64,000 nucleotides of DNA from NCBI RefSeq assembly GCF_051014685.1, contig NW_027478517.1:434001-498000 (forward strand), written 5' to 3'. Below are positions 1-9,072 of this stretch, piece after piece. The notes under the pieces are model-generated. The model made no database searches and was not told the DNA's origin. It saw nothing but the letters and a program-made list of their open reading frames with translations. The position numbers and the translations under genes were made by a program. How positions within the stretch are numbered: position 1 is the stretch's first letter; each line of letters begins with the position of its first letter. This stretch comes from Ptiloglossa arizonensis (Eukaryota > Arthropoda > Insecta > Hymenoptera > Colletidae).

Positions 1-2478
1 CGAGTTTCTACTTTCAGATGCAATAGGAATTTTTGGGTTAGGTCAATCCGTTCGCGAGATATGGGACTTTGAAACTAAGAAATGGTCGACAAGACAACAA
101 ATTTCTCGCACTTCTGCTGCTCCAATCGCTTAACCAGAATGGCCTAGGGGAAAAATGCACATACCGTTGTAATCAGGCGAGTCTCTACTTTCAGATGCAA
201 TAGGAATTTTTGGGTTAGGTCAATCCGTTCGCGAGATATGGGAGTTTGAAGCCAAGAAATGGTAGAGAAGGCAAAACATTTTTCACAATTCTGCTGCTCC
301 AAACGCTTAACCAGAATGGCCTAGGGAAAAAATGCACATACCGTTGTAATCGGGCGAGTTTCTACTTTCAGATGCAATAGGAATTTTTGGGTTAGGTCAA
401 TCCGTTCGTGAGATATGGGAGTTTGAAGAGAAGAAATGGTTGAGAAGGCAAAAAATTTTTCGCAATTCTGCTGCTCCAAACGCTTAACCAGAATGGCCTA
501 ATAAAAAAATACACATACCGTTGTAATCGGGCGAGTTTCTACTTTCAGGTGCAATAGGAATTTTTGGGTTAGGTCAATCCGTTCGCGAGATATGGGACTT
601 TGAAGCTAAGAAATGGTTGACAAGACAACAAATTTTTCGCAATTCTGCTGCTCCAAACGCTTAACCAGAATGGCCTAGGGAAAAAATACGCATACCGTTG
701 TAATCGGGCCAGATTCTACTTTCAGATGCGACAGGAATGTTTGGGTTAGGTCAATCCGTTCGCGAGATATGGGAGTTTGAAGCCAAGAAATGGTTGAGGA
801 GGCAAAAAATTTTTCGCAATTCTGCTGCTCCAGACGCTTAGCCAGAATGGCCGAGGGAAAAAATACACATACCGCTGTAAACGGGCGAGTTTCTACTTTC
901 CGATGCAGTAGGAATTTTTGGGTTAGGTCAATCCGTTCGCGAGATATGGGAGTTTGAAGCCAAGAAATGGTTGAGAAGGCAAAAAATTTTTCGCAATTCT
1001 GCTGCTCCAAACGCTTAACCAGAATGGCCTAAGGAAAAAGTACACATACCTTTGTAATCGGGCGAGTTTCTACTTTCAGATGCAACAGGAATTTTTGGGT
1101 TAGGTCAATCCGTTCGCGAGATATGGGAGTTGGAAGACAAGAAATGGTTGAGAAGGCAAAAAATTTTTCGCAATTCTGCTGCTCCAAACGCCTAACCAGA
1201 ATGGCGTAGGGAAAAAATACACATACCGTTGTAATCGGGCGAGTTTCTACTTTCAGATGCAATAGGAATTTTTGGGTTAGGTCAATCCGTTCGCGAGATA
1301 TGGGAGTTTGAAGCTAAGAAATTGTTGAGAATACAACTAATTTTTCGCACTTCTGCTGCTCCAAACGCTTAACCAGAACGGCCTAGGGAAAAAATGCACA
1401 TACCGTTGTAATCGGGCTTGTTTCTACTTTCAGATGCAATAGGAATTTTTGGGTTATGTCAATCCGTTCACGAGATATGGGAGTTTGAAGCCAAGAAATG
1501 GTAGAGAAGGCAAAAAATTTTTCACAATTCTGCTGCTCCAAACGCTTAACAAGAATGGCCTAGGGAAAAAATGCACATACCGTTGTAATCGGGCGAGTTT
1601 CTACTTTCAGATGCAATAGGAATTTTTGGGTTAGGTCAATCCGTTCGTGAGATATGGGAGTTTGAAGAGAAGAAATGGTTGAGAAGGCAAAAAATTTTTC
1701 GCAATTCTGCTGCTCCAAACGCTTAACCAGAATGGCCTAGGGAAAAAATACGCATACCGTTGTAATCGGGCCAGATTCTACTTTCAGATGCGACAGGAAT
1801 GTTTGGGTTAGGTCAATCCGTTCGCGAGATATGGGAGTTTGAAGCCAAGAAATGGTTGAGGAGGCAAAAAATTTTTCGCAATTCTGCTGCTCCAGACGCT
1901 TAACCAGAATGGCCGAGGGAAAAAATACACATACCGCTGTAAACGGGCGAGTTTCTACTTTCCGATGCAGTAGGAATCTTTGGGTTAGGTCAATCCGTTC
2001 GCGAGATATGGGAGTTTGAAGCCAAGAAATGGTTGAGAAGGCAAAAAATTTTTCGCACTTCTGCTGCTCCAAACGCTTAACCAGAACGGCCTAGGGAAAA
2101 AATGCACATACCGTTGTAATCGGGCTTGTTTCTACTTTCAGATGCAATAGGAATTTTTGGGTTATGTCAATCCGTTCGCGAGATATGGGAGTTTGAAGCC
2201 AAGAAATGGTTGAGAAGGCAAACAATTTTTCGCAATTCTGCTTCTCCAAACGCTTAACCAGAATGGCCTAGGGAAAAAATGCACATACCGTTGTAATCGG
2301 GCGAGTTTCTACTTTCAGATGCAATAGGAATTTTTGGGTTAGGTCAATCCGTTCGTGAGATATGGGAGTTTGAAGAGAAGAAATGGTTGAGAAGGCAAAA
2401 AATTTTTCGCAATTCTGCTGCTCCAAACGCTTAACCAGAATGGCCTAATAAAAAAATACACATACCGTTGTAATCGGG
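1..2478 (+). repeat. 14-monomer higher-order unit, copy 1
   Basis: Position 1 corresponds to 2479, an offset of exactly 14 x 177 = 2478 bp. Matching is near perfect over the first 1737 bp; I noticed only a G/A change at 1039 versus 3517 and a C/T change near 1641 versus 4119. The unit includes internal partial repeats, for example the MEQQ-type minus-strand frame at 675-1010 recurring at 1737-2072, six monomers on. Confidence 0.85.
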
Positions 2479-4215
2479 CGAGTTTCTACTTTCAGATGCA
2501 ATAGGAATTTTTGGGTTAGGTCAATCCGTTCGCGAGATATGGGACTTTGAAACTAAGAAATGGTCGACAAGACAACAAATTTCTCGCACTTCTGCTGCTC
2601 CAATCGCTTAACCAGAATGGCCTAGGGGAAAAATGCACATACCGTTGTAATCAGGCGAGTCTCTACTTTCAGATGCAATAGGAATTTTTGGGTTAGGTCA
2701 ATCCGTTCGCGAGATATGGGAGTTTGAAGCCAAGAAATGGTAGAGAAGGCAAAACATTTTTCACAATTCTGCTGCTCCAAACGCTTAACCAGAATGGCCT
2801 AGGGAAAAAATGCACATACCGTTGTAATCGGGCGAGTTTCTACTTTCAGATGCAATAGGAATTTTTGGGTTAGGTCAATCCGTTCGTGAGATATGGGAGT
2901 TTGAAGAGAAGAAATGGTTGAGAAGGCAAAAAATTTTTCGCAATTCTGCTGCTCCAAACGCTTAACCAGAATGGCCTAATAAAAAAATACACATACCGTT
3001 GTAATCGGGCGAGTTTCTACTTTCAGGTGCAATAGGAATTTTTGGGTTAGGTCAATCCGTTCGCGAGATATGGGACTTTGAAGCTAAGAAATGGTTGACA
3101 AGACAACAAATTTTTCGCAATTCTGCTGCTCCAAACGCTTAACCAGAATGGCCTAGGGAAAAAATACGCATACCGTTGTAATCGGGCCAGATTCTACTTT
3201 CAGATGCGACAGGAATGTTTGGGTTAGGTCAATCCGTTCGCGAGATATGGGAGTTTGAAGCCAAGAAATGGTTGAGGAGGCAAAAAATTTTTCGCAATTC
3301 TGCTGCTCCAGACGCTTAGCCAGAATGGCCGAGGGAAAAAATACACATACCGCTGTAAACGGGCGAGTTTCTACTTTCCGATGCAGTAGGAATTTTTGGG
3401 TTAGGTCAATCCGTTCGCGAGATATGGGAGTTTGAAGCCAAGAAATGGTTGAGAAGGCAAAAAATTTTTCGCAATTCTGCTGCTCCAAACGCTTAACCAG
3501 AATGGCCTAAGGAAAAAATACACATACCTTTGTAATCGGGCGAGTTTCTACTTTCAGATGCAACAGGAATTTTTGGGTTAGGTCAATCCGTTCGCGAGAT
3601 ATGGGAGTTGGAAGACAAGAAATGGTTGAGAAGGCAAAAAATTTTTCGCAATTCTGCTGCTCCAAACGCCTAACCAGAATGGCGTAGGGAAAAAATACAC
3701 ATACCGTTGTAATCGGGCGAGTTTCTACTTTCAGATGCAATAGGAATTTTTGGGTTAGGTCAATCCGTTCGCGAGATATGGGAGTTTGAAGCTAAGAAAT
3801 TGTTGAGAATACAACTAATTTTTCGCACTTCTGCTGCTCCAAACGCTTAACCAGAACGGCCTAGGGAAAAAATGCACATACCGTTGTAATCGGGCTTGTT
3901 TCTACTTTCAGATGCAATAGGAATTTTTGGGTTATGTCAATCCGTTCACGAGATATGGGAGTTTGAAGCCAAGAAATGGTAGAGAAGGCAAAAAATTTTT
4001 CACAATTCTGCTGCTCCAAACGCTTAACAAGAATGGCCTAGGGAAAAAATGCACATACCGTTGTAATCGGGCGAGTTTCTACTTTCAGATGCAATAGGAA
4101 TTTTTGGGTTAGGTCAATCTGTTCGTGAGATATGGGAGTTTGAAGAGAAGAAATGGTTGAGAAGGCAAAAAATTTTTCGCAATTCTGCTGCTCCAAACGC
4201 TTAACCAGAATGGCC
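2479..4215 (+). repeat. 14-monomer higher-order unit, copy 2 (partial)
   Basis: Matches 1-1737. At 4216 it switches to a monomer variant reading GGCCTAATAAAAAAAT, whereas copy 1 at 1738 reads GGCCTAGGGAAAAAAT, so the duplication breaks inside the A-rich segment of a monomer. Confidence 0.8.
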
Positions 4216-4818
4216 TAATAAAAAAATACACATACCGTTGTAATCGGGCGAGTTTCTACTTTCAGATGCAATAGGAATTTTTGGGTTAGGTCAATCCGTT
4301 CGCGAGATATGGGACTTTGAAGCTAAGAAATGGTTGACAAGACAACAAATTTCTCGCACTTCTGCTGCTCCAATCGCTTAACCAGAATGGCCTAGGGGAA
4401 AAATACACATACCGTTGTAATCGGGCGAGTTTCTACTTTCAGATGCAATAGGAATTTTTGGGTTAGGTCAATCCGTTCGCGAGATATGGGAGTTTGAAGC
4501 TAAGAAATTGTTGAGAATACAACAAATTTTTCGCAATTCTGCTGCTCCAAACGCTTAACCAGAATGGCCTAGGGAAAAAATACGCATACCGTTGTAATCG
4601 GGCCAGATTCTACTTTCAGATGCGACAGGAATGTTTGGGTTAGGTCAATCCGTTCGCGAGATATGGGAGTTTGAAGCCAAGAAATGGTTGAGGAGGCAAA
4701 AAATTTTTCGCAATTCTGCTGCTCCAGACGCTTAACCAGAATGGCCGAGGGAAAAAATACACATACCGCTGTAAACGGGCGAGTTTCTACTTTCCGATGC
4801 AGTAGGAATTTTTGGGTT

Positions 4819-4822
4819 AGGT
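4819..4822. other. Target site duplication, left copy (AGGT)
   Basis: AGGT ends the satellite sequence GGGTTAGGT immediately before the element's TGTGGCGGC. The matching copy is at 5840-5843. Neither copy can be extended, so the duplication is 4 bp. Confidence 0.85.
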
Positions 4823-4906
4823 TGTGGCGGCACTACCCACGCTTGCCACCAGAGGGAAACTCACCACCAACCGTTTCCCGCAAGTTCCCGTACCTGCTCC
4901 GATCGC

Positions 4907-4914
4907 TATATATA
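4907..4914 (+). promoter_or_regulatory. TATA-like box, left LTR
   Basis: TATATATA lies in otherwise GC-rich LTR sequence. A polymerase II start about 30 nt downstream would fall near 4937-4943, just before the hammerhead begins at 4944. A primary transcript would then begin almost directly at the ribozyme. The promoter role is inferred from motif and position only. Confidence 0.5.
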
Positions 4915-4943
4915 CGACCTCTTACCGATCTTCCAATGTCCCG

Positions 4944-5010
4944 GCGTATAAGGCAGGGCCTGCTAGGATGCCTTACTGACGAGTCCACTAGCAGGCCCGG
5001 GATGAAACGC
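4944..5010 (+). ncRNA. Type III hammerhead ribozyme, left LTR
   Basis: All catalytic-core elements are present. Stem III is GCGU (4944-4947) with ACGC (5007-5010). The cleavage triplet is GUA (4946-4948), placing the cut after 4948. Stem I is UAAGGC (4949-4954) with GCCUUA (4970-4975), six perfect pairs. The core is CUGACGA (4976-4982). Stem II is GUCC (4983-4986) with GGAU (5000-5003), closed by a G-U wobble. GAAA follows at 5004-5007. Both RNA ends lie in stem III, which makes it type III. Loop 1 is 15 nt and loop 2 is 13 nt, and they contain perfectly complementary 11-mers, GGGCCUGCUAG and CUAGCAGGCCC. Core and stems are intact, so self-cleavage is expected. The weak points are the short stem III and the wobble pair in stem II. 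Confidence 0.9.
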
Positions 5011-5076
5011 TTATCCCCACTCCTTTTCCTATTTCCGTTCTCTCCTATCTTAAACATCTTATTAGCGCCGCCAAAG

Positions 5077-5087
5077 TGGTGACCCCG
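5077..5087 (+). other. Primer-binding site, tRNA-Trp type
   Basis: TGGTGACCCCG starts one base after the left LTR. It is complementary to the 3' end of animal tRNA-Trp (acceptor strand ending CGGGGTCA plus CCA). The match stops after 11 nt, where TCT replaces the ACG expected from tRNA-Trp. As I recall, plant tRNA-Trp ends differently and would give TGGTGAACCCG, so the site favours an animal host. It is the expected start of minus-strand DNA synthesis. Confidence 0.75.
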
Positions 5088-5571
5088 TCTAAGAACCAAC
5101 GCAACCTTCTGGACAACAGCACAGCAGCAGTACAGGTGCAGCACAAGACGATGGAAGGAACGCAACGTAAAGGCCGATTTTTCGTAAATCCCCCTCTCCG
5201 AGGGTTGACTCCTCGACCTGCCAGCGACGACACGAACGCTATACTCCCGGCTAACCATCAGGATCAACCCCAGGAGGACAGCAGGCAGCTTGTCGACATT
5301 ATTCACCGACCACACCGATGCGTTTCATAAATACTGGTACGCGCACGCATCAACGTCGGACAACAAGCGAAAACGCGGCTTGAGCAAACGATGCTCGCCA
5401 CGCGTATTCCGCAATCGACAGCAGCTGGGCCTTACTACGAAAAAGAAGCATTCTTCTCTTCCACCGCTCTGGACAACCTCCTCCTGTGCCTGTTGTGCCA
5501 AACCGAACTACGGAACAAATACCTACGCCACTGGGACATCAGGACGGAACTTCAAAGTATCGTTTACCACT
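5088..5571 (+). other. Internal region of the retrozyme-like element, noncoding
   Basis: About 480 bp between primer site and purine tract. Frames that look open in bacterial terms rely on GTG or TTG starts (GTG at 5076, TTG at 5290) and show no retroelement domain: no zinc knuckle, no aspartic protease DTG, no YxDD. The base composition is richer in G and C than the surrounding satellite. I recognise no gene. Retrozyme internal regions are usually noncoding and highly base-paired, but I could not fold this one reliably by eye. Confidence 0.65.
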
Positions 5572-5581
5572 GGCAAGGGGG
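5572..5581 (+). other. Polypurine tract candidate
   Basis: GGCAAGGGGG lies three bases (TTA) before the right LTR, where plus-strand primer generation is expected. One C interrupts the purines and the TTA spacer is slightly unusual. Confidence 0.6.
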
Positions 5582-5668
5582 TTATGTGGCGGCACTACCC
5601 ACGCTTGCCACCAGAGGGAAACTCACCACCAACCGTTTCCCGCAAGTTCCCGTACCTGCTCCGATCGC

Positions 5669-5676
5669 TATATATA
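5669..5676 (+). promoter_or_regulatory. TATA-like box, right LTR
   Basis: Same TATATATA as in the left LTR, at the equivalent position. If active it would direct transcription out into the satellite array to the right. Confidence 0.45.
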
Positions 5677-5705
5677 CGACCTCTTACCGATCTTCCAATG
5701 TCCCG

Positions 5706-5772
5706 GCGTATAAGGCAGGGCCTGCTAGGATGCCTTACTGACGAGTCCACTAGCAGGCCCGGGATGAAACGC
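5706..5772 (+). ncRNA. Type III hammerhead ribozyme, right LTR
   Basis: It is identical to the left-LTR ribozyme at an offset of 762 nt: stem III 5706-5709 with 5769-5772, GUA at 5708-5710 with the predicted cut after 5710, core CUGACGA at 5738-5744, and GAAA at 5766-5769. Cleavage at both ribozymes in a read-through transcript would release 4949-5710, a 762-nt linear RNA. Its 5'-hydroxyl and 2',3'-cyclic phosphate ends are substrates for tRNA-ligase circularisation, as known for retrozymes. Confidence 0.9.
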
Positions 5773-5839
5773 TTATCCCCACTTCCTTATATCTCCGTTC
5801 TCTCCTTCCTCTAACATACTTTAATTTAGAGCCGCCAAA

Positions 5840-5843
5840 AGGT
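5840..5843. other. Target site duplication, right copy (AGGT)
   Basis: AGGT follows the element's terminal GCCGCCAAA and leads into CAATCCGTTCGCGAG, the normal satellite continuation. Intact paralogous sites without the insertion lie at 925-928, 3403-3406 and 7078-7081. Confidence 0.85.
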
Positions 5844-6002
5844 CAATCCGTTCGCGAGATATGGGAGTTTGAAGCCAAGAAATGGTTGAGAAGGCAAAAA
5901 ATTTTTCGCAATTCTGCTGCTCCAAACGCTTAACCAGAATGGCCTAAGGAAAAAATACACATACCGTTGTAATCGGGCGAGTTTCTACTTTCAGATGCAA
6001 CA

Positions 6003-6765
6003 GGAATTTTTGGGTTAGGTCAATCCGTTCGCGAGATATGGGAGTTTGAAGCCAAGAAATGGTTGAGAAGGCAAACAATTTTTCGCAATTCTGCTTCTCC
6101 AAACGCTTAACCAGAATGGCCCAGGGAAAAAATACGCATACCGTTGTAACCAGGCGAGTCTCTACTTTCAGATGCAATAGGAATTTTTGGGTTAGGTCAA
6201 TCCGTTCGCGAGATATGGGAGTTTGAAGCCAAGAAATGGTAGAGAAGGCAAAAAATTTTTCACAATTCTGCTGCCCAAACGCTTAACCAGAATGGCCTAG
6301 GGAAAAAATGCACATACCGTTGTAATCGGGCGAGTTTCTACTTTCAGATGCAATAGGAATTTTTGGGTTAGGTCAATCCGTTCGTGAGATATGGGAGTTT
6401 GAAGAGAAGAAATGGTTGAGAAGGCAAAAAATTTTTCGCAATTCTGTTGCTCCAAACGCTTAACCAGAATGGCCTAATAAAAAAATACACATACCGTTGT
6501 AATCGGGCGAGTTTCTACTTTCAGATGCAAAAGGAATTTTTGGGTTATGTCAATCCGTTCGCGAGATATGGGACTTTGAAGCTAAGAAATGGTTGACAAG
6601 ACAACAAATTTCTCGCACTTCTGCTGCTCCAATCGCTTAACCAGAATGGCCTAGGGGAAAAATACAAGTACCGCTGTAATTGGGCGAGTTTCTACTTTCA
6701 AATGCAATAGGAATTTTTGGGTTAGGTCAATCCGTTCGCGAGATATGGGAGTTTGAAGCTAAGAA
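6003..6765 (+). repeat. 9-monomer-spaced duplication, copy 1
   Basis: Repeats at 7595 with an offset of 1592 bp, nine monomers minus a shared one-base deletion (CTGCTGCCCAAAC at about 6271 and 7863). The shared deletion shows common descent of the two blocks. Edges are approximate. Confidence 0.75.
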
Positions 6766-7594
6766 ATTGTTGAGAATACAACAAATTTTTCGCAATTCTG
6801 CTGCTCCAAACGCTTAACCAGAATGGCCTAGGGAAAAAATACGCATACCGTTGTAATCGGGCCAGATTCTACTTTCAGATGCGACAGGAATGTTTGGGTT
6901 AGGTCAATCCGTTCGCGAGATATGGGAGTTTGAAGCCAAGAAATGGTTGAGGAGGCAAAAAATTTATCGCAATTCTGCTGCTCCAGACGCTTAACCAGAA
7001 TGGCCGAGGGAAAAAATACACATACCGCTGTAAACGGGCGAGTTTCTACTTTCCGATGCAGTAGGAATTTTTGGGTTAGGTCAATCCGTTCGCGAGATAT
7101 GGGAGTTTGAAGCCAAGAAATGGTTGAGAAGGCAAAAAATTTTTCGCAATTCTGCTGCTCCAAACGCTTAACCAGAATGGCCTAAGGAAAAAATACACAT
7201 ACCGTTGTAATCGGGCGAGTTTCTACTTTCAGATGCAACAGGAATTTTTGGGTTAGGTCAATCCGTTCGCGAGATATGGGAGTTGGAAGACAAGAAATGG
7301 TTGAGAAGGCAAAAAATTTTTCGCAATTCTGCTGCTCCAAACGCCTAACCAGAATGGCCTAGGGAAAAAATACACATACCGTTGTAATCGGGCGAGTTTC
7401 TACTTTCAGATGCAATAGGAATTTTTGGGTTAGGTCAATCCGTTCGCGAGATATGGGAGTTTGAAGCTAAGAAATTGTTGAGAATACAACTAATTTTACG
7501 CACTTCTGCTGCTCCAAACGCTTAACCAGAACGGCCTAGGGAAACAATGCACATACCGTTGTAATCGGGCTTGTTTCTACTTTCAGATGCAATA

Positions 7595-8358
7595 GGAATT
7601 TTTGGGTTAGGTCAATCCGTTCGCGAGATATGGGAGTTTGAAGCCAAGAAATGGTTGAGAAGGCAAACAATTTTTCGCAATTCTGCTTCTCCAAACGCTT
7701 AACCAGAATGGCCCAGGGAAAAAATACGCATACCATTGTAACCAGGCGAGTCTCTACTTTCAGATGCAATAGGAATTTTTGGGTTAGGTCAATCCGTTCG
7801 CGAGATATGGGAGTTTGAAGCCAAGAAATGGTAGAGAAGGCAAAAAATTTTTCACAATTCTGCTGCCCAAACGCTTAACCAGAATGGCCTAGGGAAAAAA
7901 TTCACATACCGTTGTAATCGGGCGAGTTTCTACTTTCAGATGCAATAGGAATTTTTGGGTTAGGTCAATCCGTTCGTGAGATATGGGAGTTTGAAGAGAA
8001 GAAATGGTTGAGAAGGCAAAAAATTTTTCGCAATTCTGTTGCTCCAAACGCTTAACCAGAATGGCCTAATAAAAAAATACACATACCGTTGTAATCGGGC
8101 GAGTTTCTACTTTCAGATGCAAAAGGAATTTTTGGGTTATGTCAATCCGTTCGCGAGATATGGGACTTTGAAGCTAAGAAATGGTTGACAAGACAACAAA
8201 TTTCTCGCACTTCTGCTGCTCCAATCGCTTAACCAGAATGGCCTAGGGGAAAAATACAAGTACCGTTGTAATTGGGCGAGTTTCTACTTTCAAATGCAAT
8301 AGGAATTTTTGGGTTAGGTCAATCCGTTCGCGAGATATGGGAGTTTGAAGCTAAGAAA
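7595..8358 (+). repeat. 9-monomer-spaced duplication, copy 2
   Basis: Partner of the block starting at 6003, carrying the same one-base deletion and the same rare variants (AATGGCCTAATAAAAAAATA, GCAAAAGGAA, GGGTTATGTCAA). Edges are approximate. Confidence 0.75.
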
Positions 8359-9072
8359 TGGTTGAGAAGACAACAAATTTTTCGCAATTCTACTGCTCCA
8401 ATCGCTTAACCAGAATGGCCTAGGGGAAAAATACAAGTACCGTTGTAATTGGGCGAGTTTCTACTTTCAAATGCAATAGGAATTTTTGGGTTAGGTCAAT
8501 CCGTTCGCGAGATATGGGAGTTTGAAGCTAAGAAATGGTCGAGAAGACAACAAATTTTTCGCAATTCTGCTGCTCCAAACGCTTAACCAGAATGGGCTAG
8601 GGAAAAAATACACATACCGTTGTAATCGGGCGAGTTTCTACTTTCAGATGCAATAGGAATTTTTGGGTTAGGTCAATCCGTTCGCGAGTTATGGGAGTTT
8701 GAAGCTAAGAAATTGTTGGGAGGACAAAAAATTTTTCGCAATTCTGATGTTTCAAACGGTTAAACAGAATGGCCTAGGGAAAAAATACACATACCGTTGT
8801 AATCGTGCGAGTTTCTACTTTCAGTTACAAATGGAATTTTTGGGTTAGGTCAATCCGTTCGCGAGACATGGGACTTTGAAGCTAAGAAATGGTCGAGAAG
8901 ACAACAAATTTTTCGCAATTCTGCTGCTCCAAACGCTTAACCAGAATGGGCTAGGGAAAAAATACACATACCGTTGTAATCGGGCGAGTTTCTACTATCA
9001 GACGAAACAGGAATTTTTGGGTTAGGTCAAACCGTTCGCGAGATATGGGAGTTTGAAACCAAGAAATGGTTG

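Larger units (their letters stand above)
1..4822 (+). repeat. 177-bp satellite array, left of the insertion
   Basis: This is a head-to-tail array of a 177-bp monomer. Taking CAATCCGTTCGCGAGATATG as monomer start, the conserved landmarks in order are GGCAAAAAATTTTTCGC (about 51-67), CTGCTGCTCCAAACGCTTAA (71-90), AGAATGGCCTAGGGAAAAAA (93-112), ACACATACCGTTGTAATCGG (114-133), TTTCTACTTTCAGATGCAAT (139-158) and GGAATTTTTGGGTTAGGT (160-177). Every copy has the same orientation and no indel was found here. Copies differ mainly by substitutions. Many monomers carry stop codons in all frames, and nothing suggests a gene. The strand label is arbitrary. Confidence 0.98.
4823..5075 (+). repeat. Left long terminal repeat (253 bp)
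   Basis: It begins TGTGGCGGC and ends GCCGCCAAA. The 7-mer TGGCGGC (4825-4831) is the inverted complement of GCCGCCA near the far end of the element. Inside are a TATA-like box (4907-4914), a hammerhead ribozyme (4944-5010) and a pyrimidine-rich tail. Positions 4823-5021 are identical to 5585-5783, whereas the last 54 nt differ from the right repeat by many substitutions and small indels. The right edge was set by the primer-binding site starting one base later. Confidence 0.85.
4823..5839 (+). mobile_element. LTR retrozyme-like non-autonomous retroelement
   Basis: A 1017-bp insertion interrupts one satellite monomer. The order is terminal repeat 1 (4823-5075), tRNA-Trp-type primer-binding site (5077-5087), internal region, purine tract (5572-5581), terminal repeat 2 (5585-5839). 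AGGT is duplicated on both sides (4819-4822 and 5840-5843), and removing the insertion with one AGGT restores a normal monomer. The first 199 nt of the two repeats are identical, and each contains a full type III hammerhead ribozyme. There is no recognisable gag, protease, reverse transcriptase or integrase, so mobilisation must be in trans. The 4-bp duplication and tRNA-Trp primer fit a Ty3/gypsy helper, possibly of the CsRn1/Kabuki group, which is known for tRNA-Trp priming; that link is inference. LTR, primer site and hammerhead together match the plant retrozyme architecture. A plain TRIM is the alternative, but TRIMs do not normally carry hammerheads. Confidence 0.88.
5585..5839 (+). repeat. 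Right long terminal repeat (255 bp)
   Basis: The first 199 nt match the left repeat exactly, including TATA box and hammerhead. The last 56 nt (5784-5839) have the same pyrimidine-rich character and the same terminal GCCGCCAAA but are clearly diverged from the left tail. It is preceded by a G-rich purine tract and followed directly by the AGGT target duplication. Confidence 0.85.

Noticed and set aside
34..44. TTAGG in each monomer (GGGTTAGGTC) as a telomeric repeat
   Set aside because: It occurs once per 177 bp and never in tandem, so it is only part of the satellite.
675..1262. Minus-strand frames of 77-193 codons (also at 1737, 3153, 3507, 5944, 6828, 7536, 10906, 24296, 31022, 50454, 57283, 57991, 59338, 61285, 61708, 63055) as genes
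   Set aside because: They are translations of the 177-bp satellite with a 59-residue period, opened only where single substitutions or indels remove a stop. They have no domain, no promoter context, and their boundaries follow repeat variants.
1..4822. CRISPR-like array of repeats and spacers
   Set aside because: The whole 177-bp period is conserved, with no unique spacers, and the DNA is clearly eukaryotic satellite.
4684..5082. Plus-strand frame running from satellite into the left LTR, and the overlapping minus-strand frames at 4833-5315 and 5045-5233
   Set aside because: They span the insertion junction or oppose the LTR structure and end by chance. Nothing suggests coding.
5076..5330. 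84-codon frame beginning in the primer-binding site as a gag remnant
   Set aside because: It begins with GTG, has no capsid or zinc-knuckle features, and has no recognisable similarity to gag proteins.
5290..5814. Plus-strand frame through the internal region and right LTR as a protein gene
   Set aside because: It starts at TTG (the first ATG is at the LTR edge, about 5584), crosses the hammerhead, and shows no retroelement motif. The sequence is better explained as noncoding LTR and ribozyme.
4823..5839. MITE or other DNA transposon, because of the TGGCGGC/GCCGCCA inverted ends
   Set aside because: The long direct terminal repeats, primer-binding site, purine tract and ribozymes fit a retroelement. 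Short inverted ends are normal for LTRs.
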